From Beijerinckiaceae bacterium (GTDB taxonomy: Bacteria; Pseudomonadota; Alphaproteobacteria; Rhizobiales; Beijerinckiaceae), in assembly GCA_027531565.1 (NCBI GenBank), contig JAPZSB010000011.1:62001-126000 (forward strand): a stretch of DNA of 64,000 nucleotides. The letters run 5' to 3'. The notes under the pieces are model-generated. The model was not told where the DNA came from, did not search any database, and saw only the letters and a list, made by a program, of their open reading frames with translations. Shown one piece after another: positions 25,533-34,484 of the stretch (its first letter is position 1; each line of letters starts with the position of its first letter). The translations under genes and the position numbers were made by a program.

Positions 25533-25547
25533 TTAAGGGCGGATTAA
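25533..25547 (+). promoter_or_regulatory. Full CtrA-type binding site (TTAA-N7-TTAA)
   Basis: TTAAGGGCGGATTAA followed by CC matches the alphaproteobacterial CtrA consensus exactly. It lies 25-39 bases upstream of the ATG at 25572, where it would overlap the promoter or transcript start. It is the only exact full site I noticed in the window. Confidence 0.55.
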
Positions 25548-25571
25548 CCATGATCGGGCTTCCATGCGGGC

Positions 25572-26213
25572 ATGAACCGCCTGATCCTTGCCCTCGCCCT
25601 GTTCGGAATGGCCCTCGGCGCCAATGCCGCCCTGCTGATGCGGGCCGGCCCGGGCGCTGCCCCCGCTCTGGGAACCGCCCGGGTGGAACTGGGGCGGATT
25701 GCGCTTGCCGTGCCGCAGGCGCTGATCCGCGAGAAGGTGCAGATGGCGGGAGGCCGGCTCGACCGGCTGGACCTCGCGGTCGGCATCCAGACATTCGAGC
25801 CCCTGCCCCAGCCTTCCGCGGAGGATCCCTTCCGTCCGATGCCGGAGCGGCTCACGCTGATCCTGACGGCCTCGCGCGGCGAACCGGTGGCGGCGGAGCT
25901 GTTCCACACCGTCTATGCGCGGTTTCTGGCGCGGGAGACATGGACGAATCCCGGAGGCCTCGTGATGCGGCGTTTCCGTCAGGGCACGCCCTACGAGGAC
26001 CGGGAACTCTATCTCGGCGTCGGCGGACGCAAGCCTTTCGTCGCCCTGTGCCCGATCGACGCCCATCGCGAGATGGAGCCTTGCCTGACGCGGATCCGTG
26101 TCGGTGAACTGGATGCGGAACTGCGGTTCAACGCCCGCCATCTGCCTGAATGGCGGCGCATCCTCCAGGAAGCAAGTCTCCTGGTGGAAGGCCTGCCGGT
26201 GACCGGAGGCTGA
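25572..26213 (+). CDS. Exported/anchored protein of unknown function
   Basis: A 213-residue protein with an N-terminal hydrophobic segment (LILALALFGMALGANAALL), probably a signal anchor or signal peptide. The rest is soluble and mixed alpha/beta with PERLTLILTASRGEPVAAEL, HTVYARFLARETW and a pair of cysteines (ALCPID, EPCLTR) that could form a disulfide outside the cytoplasm. I do not recognise the family. A CtrA-type site lies just upstream, suggesting cell-cycle control (inference). Converges with the DUF3126 gene; the two stops sit within one inverted repeat. Confidence 0.7.
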   Translation: MNRLILALALFGMALGANAALLMRAGPGAAPALGTARVELGRIALAVPQALIREKVQMAGGRLDRLDLAVGIQTFEPLPQPSAEDPFRPMPERLTLILTASRGEPVAAELFHTVYARFLARETWTNPGGLVMRRFRQGTPYEDRELYLGVGGRKPFVALCPIDAHREMEPCLTRIRVGELDAELRFNARHLPEWRRILQEASLLVEGLPVTGG

Positions 26214-26249
26214 TCTGCCCGGTGCAGTCAAACCGGCGGAGGCAGATCA
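26211..26249. terminator. Inverted repeat spanning both stop codons
   Basis: TGATCTGCC (26211-26219) and its complement (26241-26249) contain the TGA of the plus gene and the stop of DUF3126 on the minus strand; loop 21 bases. Possibly a shared terminator or a 3'-end stabiliser. Confidence 0.45.
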
Positions 26250-26456
26250 CTCGAGATCGGTATCGAGGATCGCCATCTCGAAGAAATACGACTTGTCGCC
26301 GTCCTCGTTATCCTCGGAGACCACGCCGACGAACTCGTCGCCGATATAGACTTCGGCCGAATCCTTCTTCTTGGGACGCGCGACGACGCGGATCGCCGCA
26401 TTTGCAAAGGTCCGCCGCAGATAGGTTTCCACCTTCTGGAGTTCCGCCTTGTCCAT
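26247..26456 (-). CDS. DUF3126 family protein
   Basis: A 69-residue protein matching DUF3126 throughout: MDKAELQKVETYLRRTF, IRVVARPKKKDSAEVYIGDE, DGDKSYFFEMAILD. Conserved in alphaproteobacteria, function unknown. The gene lies 134 bases downstream of cysE in the same orientation, a neighbourhood I recall as recurrent for this family. It is preceded by GAGGGGG before the ATG. Confidence 0.9.
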   Translation of the reverse strand: MDKAELQKVETYLRRTFANAAIRVVARPKKKDSAEVYIGDEFVGVVSEDNEDGDKSYFFEMAILDTDLE

Positions 26457-26590
26457 GATTGTCCCCCCTCGAGTCACGCGTCGATGGCCCGCACGGAATC
26501 GCGGTGCCCATCCGTGCGGGACTTGCCATCTTGCCGGGACGAGGACAACCGGAAAAACGCACACCCGCTGCGCCTTCCCCGGTTGCGCGC

Positions 26591-27412
26591 TCAAATGCCG
26601 CTGTCGATCACCTGGTCCATCGAACGGGACGGCTCGGCGCAGCCGGCCTCGCCGACCACCCGCGCCGGCACGCCGGCCACCGTCTTGCAGCTCGGAACCG
26701 CCTGGAGCACCACCGAGCCGGCGGCGACGCGCGCGCAATGGCCGATCTCGATATTGCCGAGGATCTTCGCGCCGGCGCCGATCAGCACCCCGCGCCGGAT
26801 CTTCGGATGGCGGTCGCCATGCTCCTTGCCGGTCCCGCCGAGCGTGACGCCCTGCAGGATGGAGACATCGTCCTCGATCACCGCGGTCGCGCCGACGACG
26901 AGGCCGGTCGCGTGGTCGAGGAACACGCCCTTGCCCATCGGCACGGCGGGGTGGATATCGGTCTGGAACACCGCCGAGGAGCGGCTCTGCAGGTAGAGTG
27001 CGAAATCCCGCCTTCCGTTGCTCCAGAGCCAATGGGCGAGACGATGCGTCTCGATCGCGTGGAAACCCTTGAAATACAGCACGGGCTCGATCACCCGCTC
27101 GCAGGCGGGATCGCGGTCGAGCACCGCCATGATGTCGGCGCGCAGGCTCTCCCGGAAGGCCGGCTGGGCCTCCGTGAATTCCGTGAAGGCCTGGCGGATC
27201 AGGCTGGCGGACAGGTCGGTATGGTCGAGCCGCTCGGCAATGCGATGCGCCACGGCAGCCTCGAGCGAGCGCTGCTGCAGGATCGTCGCCAGCACGAGGC
27301 CGGCAAGCGAGGGTTCGCTGGTCCGCACCGTCTCCGCCTCCTGGCGGAGCTGCGCCCAGACGGGATCGAGTTGGGCGAGGGTCTGAACCCTCTCGGCAAT
27401 GGCCTTGACCAT
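26591..27412 (-). CDS. cysE: Serine O-acetyltransferase
   Basis: Makes O-acetylserine for cysteine synthesis. The 273-residue product has the N-terminal helical SAT domain (AQLDPVWAQLRQEAETV) and the C-terminal left-handed beta-helix with DIHPAVPMGKGVFLDHATG (catalytic His/Asp) and GVTLGGTGKEHGDRHPKIR. The last residues, RSMDQVIDSGI, end in isoleucine, the usual tail for docking into the CysK active site. Length is normal. AAAGGACCT (as SD AAGGACC) precedes the ATG. Confidence 0.95.
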   Translation of the reverse strand: MVKAIAERVQTLAQLDPVWAQLRQEAETVRTSEPSLAGLVLATILQQRSLEAAVAHRIAERLDHTDLSASLIRQAFTEFTEAQPAFRESLRADIMAVLDRDPACERVIEPVLYFKGFHAIETHRLAHWLWSNGRRDFALYLQSRSSAVFQTDIHPAVPMGKGVFLDHATGLVVGATAVIEDDVSILQGVTLGGTGKEHGDRHPKIRRGVLIGAGAKILGNIEIGHCARVAAGSVVLQAVPSCKTVAGVPARVVGEAGCAEPSRSMDQVIDSGI

Positions 27413-27512
27413 TTTCAGGTCCTTTCAGCTGCGTTGTCGATGAATGTATCATCCCGGCGGGAAAAATCGACTGCCCACGGCCGGCGGCGTTAACACATTC
27501 GCTTGAGGCGTC

Positions 27513-28286
27513 TCAGCCGGCGCGGATCCGCTCGAAGAAGCCGAGCACGGCCTGCCGGTGCGACCGGTCCCCCACCGCGAGATTGTGGTCGCGCCCCTCG
27601 ATGGCGAAGGCCTCCGCTGCCGGCATCAACGCCACGAGCGGCTCCGGCGCACCGGCAATCGGATCATTGGTCCCGACACAGACGATCGTCGGCGTGGCGA
27701 TCCGGCCCACCTCGTCCGGCGTCAGCGCCTGCCGGGAGCCGCGGATGCAGGCAGCAAGCGCCGCGAGATCCTGCCGGTTCCGCTCGGCGAAGGTGCGGAA
27801 CATCTTCTGCGTCGGATCGGTGATCGCCTCGGGGTCCGGGCGCTCCAGCGCCTCGGCGATCCCGATCGGCAGGCCGACACCATCGACGAGATGGATCCCC
27901 AGCCCGCCAAGGGCGAGCCCATGCAGTCGTTCCGGCGCCCGGAGCGCGACGAAGGACGAGATCCGCGCGCCCATCGAATAGCCCTGCAGGAAGGCGCGCT
28001 CGATCCCGAGATGGTCGAGCAGGGCCCGCGCATCGTCGGCCATCCTGTCCGTGTGGTAGGCGGCCGGTTCGGCCGGCTTGTCCGAGGCGCCGTGGCCGCG
28101 GTTCTCGATCGCGATCACCCGGTAGCCGGCATCGCCATAGGTCTTGAACCAGCCGGGGAAATTCCAGTTCACCTCGATGGACGAGGCGAAGCCATGCACG
28201 AGCAGCACCGGCGTGTTGTGCCCGCCCGGGGCCGGTTCGTCGCGATAGGCGAGCCGCAGCCCGTCGGAATGGAAATGATGCAGCAT
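27513..28286 (-). CDS. Alpha/beta-fold hydrolase
   Basis: A 257-residue hydrolase. The nucleophile is Ser104 in GYSMGARIS, the oxyanion motif is HGFASS (about residue 31), and the general-base His is His234 (GRDHN) near the C-terminus, with an Asp in GTNDPIAG. Substrate unknown; fits the small-ester or enol-lactone type hydrolases. Monocistronic, diverging from the zinc-finger gene. Confidence 0.88.
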   Translation of the reverse strand: MLHHFHSDGLRLAYRDEPAPGGHNTPVLLVHGFASSIEVNWNFPGWFKTYGDAGYRVIAIENRGHGASDKPAEPAAYHTDRMADDARALLDHLGIERAFLQGYSMGARISSFVALRAPERLHGLALGGLGIHLVDGVGLPIGIAEALERPDPEAITDPTQKMFRTFAERNRQDLAALAACIRGSRQALTPDEVGRIATPTIVCVGTNDPIAGAPEPLVALMPAAEAFAIEGRDHNLAVGDRSHRQAVLGFFERIRAG

Positions 28287-28419
28287 GCCCTTCGCCTAGC
28301 CGCGTTTGCGGGTGGGTGCAACCGGCCACACCGCGCAGGATGACCGGAAGTTTAGCTTGGCCGGACCGCTCAATGCCGCTATTCACAGGAGGACCCAATG
28401 CCATCAGGAGAGACGCGCC

Positions 28420-28668
28420 ATGGCCGAGAAATCGGTGCCACATTTCCAGAATTCCGCCGGCCTCCGGGAAATCCGGGTTGGCGCCAAGGAATTCATGTGC
28501 ATCGGCGCGCTTCCGCCCTTCGACCACCCGCATGTCTATCTCGACATGGGCTCGGACAGCGAGATCATCTGCCCCTACTGCTCGACGCTCTATCGCTTCG
28601 ACGGAGCCCTGAAGGCCGGCACCTGCGCGCCGCCGGACGCCCTCTGGCAGGAACCGGACGCCGCCTGA
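28420..28668 (+). CDS. CHCC-type zinc-finger protein (NDUFS6-like)
   Basis: An 82-residue protein of the zf-CHCC family: Cys27 (EFMCIG), His36/His38 (DHPHVYLD), Cys51 and Cys54 (IICPYCSTLYRF). In mitochondria the homologue is complex I subunit NDUFS6; in alphaproteobacteria the protein is thought to be complex I-linked, which here is inference. AGGAGA precedes the ATG. The FAD monooxygenase gene starts 10 bases after its stop, so they are co-transcribed. Confidence 0.88.
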   Translation: MAEKSVPHFQNSAGLREIRVGAKEFMCIGALPPFDHPHVYLDMGSDSEIICPYCSTLYRFDGALKAGTCAPPDALWQEPDAA

Positions 28669-28678
28669 GGCCGTCCGG

Positions 28679-29920
28679 ATGCCCGAGGATCGAGAACGGC
28701 CCGACGCGCTGGAGCGCAAACCGCATGTCCTGATTGCCGGCGCCGGCATCGGCGGCCTTTCGGCGGCACTCTTCGCCGCCCGGGCCGGCTGGCGGGTCAC
28801 GCTGGTCGACCGGGAACCGGCCCTGCAGGAAGCCGGGGCCGGATTGCAGATCTCGCCCAATGCCGCGCGCCTCCTCGCCGGAATCGGGGTGCTGGACGCG
28901 CTGGACGATATCGCCGTCGAGCCGAACGGCATCCTCGTCCATCGCGCGTCCGATGACCGGATCCTTGCCCATGCCCGGTTTGGCCACCGCATGCTGGCGA
29001 AATTCGGCGCGCCCTTCCTCGTTGCCCACCGCGCCGATCTCCAGCGTGCCCTGCTCGACAAGGTCGAGGCGCATGTCGCCATCACCCTGAAACTGGGCCT
29101 CGCCCTTCGGGAGATCCACGAACGGCCGGAGGTGATCGAGGCGGATTTCGAGTCGGCCGATGGCACCGGAATCCGGCTGGGTGCCGATCTGCTCGTCGGA
29201 GCGGACGGGCTGTGGTCCAGGGCAAGGAAGCTCTGCGGCCTGCCCTCGGCCTCGCGCTATTCCGGCAAGACCGCCTGGCGTACGCTGATCCCGCGCGAGG
29301 AAGCGCCGCTTTTCGCCCGCGAGCCGGATGTCCATCTCTGGCTCGGTGCGAATGCCCATCTCGTCCATTACCCGGTCCGGGGCGGCCACGAGATCAACGT
29401 CGTCGCCATCATCGAGGATGACTGGCGCGAGGAAGGCTGGTCGGCGCCCGGACACCCGGATGTGCTGGCCTCGCGCTTCGAGGGCTGGCACGCCCGCGCC
29501 CGCAGCCTGATTGCCGCGGCCGAAAGCTGGAAGCGCTGGGCGCTGGTTGACCGCGCGCCGGAAACCCGCTGGTCCCGCGCCCGGATGACCCTGCTCGGCG
29601 ATGCCGCCCATCCGATGATGCCGTTCCTCGCCCAGGGCGCCAGCCAGGCCATCGAGGATGCCGCCTGCCTCGGCTCGCTGATCGCCGGGGCCGGCGCCGA
29701 TCCGGCCGCCCTGGCCGCCGCGCTCGCCCGCTATGACCGGCTGCGCATCCCGCGGACGGCCCGCATCCAGAATGCCGCGCGCAGCCAGGGCCGGCTCTAC
29801 CATGCCACGGGCCTGCAGGCCCGCCTGCGGGATACGGCCCTTTCGCTTCTCCCGGGCGATGCTCCGCTCGAACGCTTCGGCTGGATCTACCGGCACGATG
29901 CCCGCATTCCCGGGGCCTGA
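28679..29920 (+). CDS. FAD-dependent monooxygenase (PHBH/salicylate hydroxylase type)
   Basis: A 413-residue class A flavoprotein monooxygenase: the Rossmann FAD motif LIAGAGIGGLSAALFA (about residues 16-31) with the DRE strand, the NAD(P)H/FAD DG motif in LVGADGLWSRARK, and the GD motif in LLGDAAHPMMPFLAQGA. Such enzymes hydroxylate aromatic rings; the substrate is not visible. It begins 10 bases after the zinc-finger gene and is followed after one base by an EamA transporter, giving a three-gene transcript. Confidence 0.88.
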   Translation: MPEDRERPDALERKPHVLIAGAGIGGLSAALFAARAGWRVTLVDREPALQEAGAGLQISPNAARLLAGIGVLDALDDIAVEPNGILVHRASDDRILAHARFGHRMLAKFGAPFLVAHRADLQRALLDKVEAHVAITLKLGLALREIHERPEVIEADFESADGTGIRLGADLLVGADGLWSRARKLCGLPSASRYSGKTAWRTLIPREEAPLFAREPDVHLWLGANAHLVHYPVRGGHEINVVAIIEDDWREEGWSAPGHPDVLASRFEGWHARARSLIAAAESWKRWALVDRAPETRWSRARMTLLGDAAHPMMPFLAQGASQAIEDAACLGSLIAGAGADPAALAAALARYDRLRIPRTARIQNAARSQGRLYHATGLQARLRDTALSLLPGDAPLERFGWIYRHDARIPGA

Positions 29921-29921
29921 C

Positions 29922-30845
29922 ATGCAGGAGGAAGCCGGCGGATCCGGACAGACGGCCGAGCAGATCCGGGAACGCAAGAACCGGATGAAGGCCATCCTGC
30001 TGATCTTCCTGGCCTTTGCCTGCTTCTCGGCGCTGGATGCGACGGCGAAATGGCTCTCGCCCCGGATCGGCGTGGTCGAGACGACCTGGGCCCGGTATCT
30101 CTCCAGCTTCCTGATCGTCTCGGTTTTCCTCAATCCGTGGTCACGGCCCGGGCTGATGCGCACCAGCCGGCCGATGCTGCAGGCCATCCGCTCCGCTGCC
30201 CTGCTCATCTCGACCGCCCTGAATTTCGTGGCCCTGCAATATCTGCAACTGGCCGAAACGATGACGATCATGTTTCTCCAGCCGCTGCTGGTCGCGCTGA
30301 TTTCCGGACCGCTGCTGGGCGAGTGGGCAGGCCCGCGGCGGCTCGCCGCCATCGGCGTCGGCTTCATCGGCGTGCTGCTGGTCACCCGGCCCGGCGCCGG
30401 AGGCATCCACTGGGCGGCGATCTTCTCCTTCCTCGGCGTCGGCGCCTATGCCGCCTATTCGATGATCACGCGCGTGCTCGCCGCGCATGATTCCTCCGAA
30501 ACCACGATGTTCTATTCCGCCATTGCCGGCGTGATCGTGCTGACGCCGGTCATCCCCTTCATCTGGCGCATGCCCGCCGACGCGCTGACATGGGCACTGA
30601 TGGTGCTGGTCGGGTTCTGGGGCGCACTCGGCCACTGGCTGCTCATCCTCGCCCATCGCCATGCTTCGGCCGCCACGCTCGCGCCGTTCCTCTATACCCA
30701 GATCATCTGGATGATCGGCCTTGGTTATTTCGTCTTCGGCGATGTGCCCGATCTCTGGACCCTCGCCGGGGCCAGCATCGTGATCCTGTCCGGCATCTAT
30801 CTGTTCCACCGCGAGCGGGTCCGCGGCGTCGCGCCGGGTAAATAG
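29922..30845 (+). CDS. EamA/DMT-family transporter
   Basis: A 307-residue inner-membrane protein with about ten membrane segments in two EamA repeats (first from AILLIFLAFACFSALDATAK, second from WAAIFSFLGVGAYAAYSMIT). The first 20 residues are polar and charged; Met21 is an alternative start. Likely a metabolite exporter; substrate unknown. It begins one base after the FAD monooxygenase stop, so export of, or protection from, that enzyme's product is possible (inference). Confidence 0.88.
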   Translation: MQEEAGGSGQTAEQIRERKNRMKAILLIFLAFACFSALDATAKWLSPRIGVVETTWARYLSSFLIVSVFLNPWSRPGLMRTSRPMLQAIRSAALLISTALNFVALQYLQLAETMTIMFLQPLLVALISGPLLGEWAGPRRLAAIGVGFIGVLLVTRPGAGGIHWAAIFSFLGVGAYAAYSMITRVLAAHDSSETTMFYSAIAGVIVLTPVIPFIWRMPADALTWALMVLVGFWGALGHWLLILAHRHASAATLAPFLYTQIIWMIGLGYFVFGDVPDLWTLAGASIVILSGIYLFHRERVRGVAPGK

Positions 30846-30873
30846 TCTCAGCATTCGGATTCACTAAATTTAA

Positions 30874-30885
30874 GGCAATATTGCC
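30874..30885. promoter_or_regulatory. 12-bp perfect palindrome GGCAATATTGCC
   Basis: Lies in the 230-base gap before the PilZ gene, in an AT-rich stretch. Candidate operator; nothing else recognised in the gap apart from a TATTAACG near 30943. Confidence 0.4.
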
Positions 30886-31075
30886 AAATCCAGCCGCCCG
30901 GACGCGCATTTTCCCCGGCAACCATCGCAATTCCATGAAGTATTAACGCACGGCCGCCTAGCGTCCGCCTACGGACATGACGCGGGATCAGGAGCCTCCC
31001 GTCCGGCATGTCCGGGAGTGCCGACATGGCCAGCGCCTTGAAGACGCGCTGTCCACGACATCGAAGGGAGCCATC

Positions 31076-31360
31076 ATGTCCGTCGACAAGCGCCGCGAAC
31101 CGCGCAATTCCTGCTATCTCCGCGCCGAGATCTATACCGAGCTGTCCGCCCCGCCGATCATCGCCGAAGCGCATGACATTTCGGACCATGGCATGCGGCT
31201 GAAGGTGCTCAATGCCCGCACGCTTCCGGAAGTCTTCATGGTATCGATCCCGCGGCGGCATATCCGCGAGATGGTCCAGGTCAAGCGGCGCGGTGACGGC
31301 GAGGTCGGTGTGCTGATCCGGACCACCGAAATGCCGAAGGCGGTCCGCAGCGGCCGGTAA
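31076..31360 (+). CDS. PilZ-domain protein
   Basis: A 94-residue single PilZ domain. The c-di-GMP binding elements are RREPR at residues 6-10 (RxxxR) and EAHDISDHGMRLKV (D/NxSxxG). AAGGGAG precedes ATG 31076. Alone, converging with tRNA-Leu. Output partner unknown. Confidence 0.88.
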   Translation: MSVDKRREPRNSCYLRAEIYTELSAPPIIAEAHDISDHGMRLKVLNARTLPEVFMVSIPRRHIREMVQVKRRGDGEVGVLIRTTEMPKAVRSGR

Positions 31361-31372
31361 GGCCTGCCCTTC

Positions 31373-31459
31373 TGGTGCGGACGGCGGGGCTCGAACCCGC
31401 ACGGCCTTGCGGCCGAGAGATTTTAAGTCTCTTGCGTCTACCGGTTTCGCCACGTCCGC
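31373..31459 (-). tRNA. tRNA-Leu (anticodon UAA)
   Basis: An 87-base class II tRNA with a long variable arm. The acceptor stem is GCGGACG pairing with CGTCCGC, discriminator A, and the CCA is encoded (31373-31375). The anticodon stem AGAGA/TCTCT encloses loop CTTAAAA, so the anticodon is TAA (31425-31423). The T-arm GGGTTCGAGCCC is standard. Confidence 0.96.
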
Positions 31460-31536
31460 ATCCGGCCCGGTATAGTCGAGCCGGGCCGTTCCGCAAGGTC
31501 ATCCCCGCCAGGCTCTGCCCTGTCCCGACATTCCCG

Positions 31537-33126
31537 TCAGATCATCGCGCGCATCGTGCGCGCGAGTTCCGCTGTCCCGACATAATCGACCTTGCCGGAC
31601 CCGAGAACCGGCACCGCGCTGACGACGAGGATCGCGCGCGGGATGAAAAGCTCGCTGATCCCCTCCTGCCGCCCGTGGGCGAGAAGCGCTGCCCGGTCGG
31701 CATCCGGCCGGTCGGTGACGAGGACGATCTGCTCGCCCTTCTTGGCATCCGGCAGCGTCACGGCGACATGCGTCGCATCCGGCCACAGCGCCGCCGCCTG
31801 CGCCTCGATGGCGGCCAGCGAGACCATCTCCCCGCCGATCTTGGCGAAGCGCTTGGCCCGCCCGCGGATGATGATCTCGCCCGAAGCCCCGATCGCCACG
31901 ATGTCGCCGGTATCATGCCATTCCGAATGGCGCGGCTGGAGCCGGCCCGGTTCGGAGGGCAGCATATAACCCAGCATGACATTGCCGCCGCGCACATTCA
32001 GCCGCCCGCCTTCCTCGATCCCCTCGACCTTCTCCAGCCGCCACTGGATGCCCGGCAGCGCCGGGCCGACCGAGCCCGGCAGATTGTTGCGGGGGTGGTT
32101 GCAGGCGATGACCGGCGAGCATTCCGTGCAGCCATAGCCCTCGACGATGGCGGCCGGCAGATGCGACCAGAGCCGGCGGGTCTCGTCCTTCACCTTCTCC
32201 GCGCCGGAGACGATGAGGCGCAACCCGTCGAGATCGCCGGGATCGGCCGCGCGGATATAGCCGAGCAGGAACGTGTCCGTGCCGAAAAGCAGGGTCGAGC
32301 GCGTCTCGCCGACGAGCCGCGGCACCTGCTTGAAATGCAGCGGCGAGGGATAGAGCACGATCTTGTAGCCCGAAAGGAGTCCGAACAGGGTGCCGGCCGT
32401 CAGCCCGAAGGAATGGAAAGCCGGCAGCGGGTTGAACACGACCTCCTGTTTCAGGAAATCGGCGCCGTAAGCGGCAATCTGCTGGGCATTGGCGATCAGG
32501 TTGGCATGCGAGAGCACCACGCCCTTGGGTTCTCCTTCGGAGCCCGAAGTGAACAGGATCACCGCCGGATCATCGGGCCCGTTCGTGCAGGAACGCGCGC
32601 CCAGCGCCGCGAAACGGCTGCGGAGAAGCCCGCCGATCTTGGCGGCGAGGCCGATCCCCTTGCGGACATCCTCCAGATAGACGATCCGGCATTGCTCGCC
32701 GAGCCCGGCCACCAGCTCGTCCAGCTTCGCGGTATCGACGAAGCGGCGCGAGGTGACGATGGTCTTCAGCTCGGCCGTCCGGCAGGCGGAACGCAGGTTC
32801 TTCAGCCCGGCCGTGAAATTGAGCATTACCGGCACGCGGCCCTCGAACCAGAGGCCGAACAGCGTCACCACCATGCCGTTGACATTGGGGAGCAGCACCC
32901 CGATCCGCCCGCCCCGGGGCGCAAAGGGCGAGAGCTGGCGCCCGAGGATCAGCGCCCCGAGAACAAGGCGGTCGAAACTGAGCGGCTGCCGCTCCGGATC
33001 CTCCAGCGCCTCGGCGGCGCCGCCGACTTTGCGCCGGGCCGCCAGCAGGGCCTCCGGCAGCGATCGGAAGCGCTCGAAACGCGCATCCTTCCCCTGCCCT
33101 TCGGCAAGGATGGCCCGGTCCAGCAT
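31537..33126 (-). CDS. AMP-dependent acyl ligase (Aas-like)
   Basis: A 529-residue ANL-family adenylating enzyme: P-loop-like ILFTSGSEGEPKGVVLSH, the GYGCTECSPV motif, WHDTGDIVAIG, and the C-terminal lysine in GSGKVDY. It resembles the ligase part of bacterial Aas (2-acylglycerophosphoethanolamine acyltransferase/acyl-ACP synthetase) but lacks the PlsC and MFS domains found in the fused proteins. Likely charges fatty acids onto CoA or ACP (inference). Confidence 0.85.
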   Translation of the reverse strand: MLDRAILAEGQGKDARFERFRSLPEALLAARRKVGGAAEALEDPERQPLSFDRLVLGALILGRQLSPFAPRGGRIGVLLPNVNGMVVTLFGLWFEGRVPVMLNFTAGLKNLRSACRTAELKTIVTSRRFVDTAKLDELVAGLGEQCRIVYLEDVRKGIGLAAKIGGLLRSRFAALGARSCTNGPDDPAVILFTSGSEGEPKGVVLSHANLIANAQQIAAYGADFLKQEVVFNPLPAFHSFGLTAGTLFGLLSGYKIVLYPSPLHFKQVPRLVGETRSTLLFGTDTFLLGYIRAADPGDLDGLRLIVSGAEKVKDETRRLWSHLPAAIVEGYGCTECSPVIACNHPRNNLPGSVGPALPGIQWRLEKVEGIEEGGRLNVRGGNVMLGYMLPSEPGRLQPRHSEWHDTGDIVAIGASGEIIIRGRAKRFAKIGGEMVSLAAIEAQAAALWPDATHVAVTLPDAKKGEQIVLVTDRPDADRAALLAHGRQEGISELFIPRAILVVSAVPVLGSGKVDYVGTAELARTMRAMI

Positions 33127-33179
33127 GGTTCCCCCCCGTTTTTCGGAGGATCATGCCGCCCGGACCGGCGCTTGTCCAC

Positions 33180-33695
33180 TCAGCCGGACGAGCCGTCGGC
33201 GATCGGCGGCAGGAAGGCGTAGCCCATATCCCACGGGAAATAGATCCAGGTATCCTGGCTCACCTCGGTCACGAAGGTGTCGACCAGCGGCCGGCCCTGC
33301 GGCTTGGCATAGACCGTGGCGACATGGGCCTTGGGCAGCATGTCGCGCACCACGCGCGCGGTCTTGCCGGTATCGACGAGATCATCGATGACGAGCACGC
33401 CCTTGCCGCCATCGGTGCCGGAGACGACGCTGTCGATCCCCTTGATGACCTGCAGGCCGCCCTGCTCGGTATAGCTGTGATACGAGGCGATGCAGACCGT
33501 CTCGATCATCCGGATTTCCAGCTCGCGCGCCACGATGGCAGCCGGAACCAGCCCGCCGCGCGTGATGCAGACGATCGATTCGAACGGGCCGGAACCCGCA
33601 AGCCGCCAGGCCAGGGCCCGGGCATCGCGGTGGAACTGGTCCCAGGAAACCGGGAAGGCCTTGGCCGGCAGGGCCTTGGGTGCGGGTTGCTGCAT
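33180..33695 (-). CDS. gpt: Xanthine phosphoribosyltransferase
   Basis: A 171-residue purine salvage enzyme. The PRPP-binding motif is [14 protein letters not shown] (about 100-113); [16 protein letters not shown] and [16 protein letters not shown] match Gpt rather than Hpt. The C-terminal [10 protein letters not shown] is family-typical. SD GGGAGGAT precedes ATG 33695. It reads the same way as the CinA-like gene 42 bases upstream, so probably one transcript: FkbM, CinA-like, gpt. Confidence 0.92.
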   Translation of the reverse strand: MQQPAPKALPAKAFPVSWDQFHRDARALAWRLAGSGPFESIVCITRGGLVPAAIVARELEIRMIETVCIASYHSYTEQGGLQVIKGIDSVVSGTDGGKGVLVIDDLVDTGKTARVVRDMLPKAHVATVYAKPQGRPLVDTFVTEVSQDTWIYFPWDMGYAFLPPIADGSSG

Positions 33696-33737
33696 GGGAT
33701 CCTCCCCTGTTCTGGTTCTTGGTGTTTCGGCGTGGTC

Positions 33738-34484
33738 TCAGATCGGCACGGAATCGGAACGCAGCCGGGCCAGCAGCGCCACGACATCGGCTTCGGCTGC
33801 CGCGAGGCGCGAGGCATCGCGGGCGCGGAGCACGATCTGGTTGCGGAAATTGCCCTGGCTGAAGGACGGATAGGAGCCGATGCTGACTTCCGGATGGGCT
33901 TTCGCCACCTCGCCGAGCGCGGTGCCGTACAGCCCTTCCGGCATGCCACCGGCATCCAGCGTGACAACCTGCATCTTCACGCCGGTTTTCAGCACCGGCG
34001 CGACATTGTCGAGCATGGCCTGCATGATCGAGGGCACGCCGGCCATGACAATGACATTGCCGAGCCGGAAACCCGGCGCTTTCGAGATCGGGTTTTCGAT
34101 CAGCTCCGCCCCGGCGGGAATGCGAGCCATGCGCAGCCGGGCCTCGTTGAGATCGCTCTCGGCATAGCGCTCGCGCATCATCGCCACGGCCCGGGGATCG
34201 ATGTCGATCGTCACGCCGCAGGCCTTGGCCACGCAATCGGCGGTGATGTCATCATGCGTCGGGCCGATTCCGCCCGTGGTGAAGAGATAGGCGTAGCGGC
34301 TTTTCAACGCCTGGATCGCGGCGACAATCTCGCCCTCGACATCCGGCACCACGCGGACCTCGCGCAGGTCGATCCCGATCGCGGTGAGATAGTCGGCGAT
34401 ATAGCCGATATTCTTGTCCTTGGTCCGGCCGGAGAGGATCTCGTCGCCGATGACCAGAAGGGCGGCGGTGACGGGATCGCTCAT
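33738..34484 (-). CDS. CinA-like molybdopterin-binding domain protein
   Basis: A 248-residue protein with the MoaB/MogA fold as in the N-terminal part of CinA: LLVIGDEILSGRTKDKN and LFTTGGIGPTHDDITAD. It lacks the CinA C-terminal nicotinamide-nucleotide amidase domain. CinA N-domains hydrolyse ADP-ribose in some bacteria; activity here is unknown. Its ATG overlaps the stop of the FkbM gene (ATGA), so they are coupled. Confidence 0.88.
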   Translation of the reverse strand: MSDPVTAALLVIGDEILSGRTKDKNIGYIADYLTAIGIDLREVRVVPDVEGEIVAAIQALKSRYAYLFTTGGIGPTHDDITADCVAKACGVTIDIDPRAVAMMRERYAESDLNEARLRMARIPAGAELIENPISKAPGFRLGNVIVMAGVPSIMQAMLDNVAPVLKTGVKMQVVTLDAGGMPEGLYGTALGEVAKAHPEVSIGSYPSFSQGNFRNQIVLRARDASRLAAAEADVVALLARLRSDSVPI

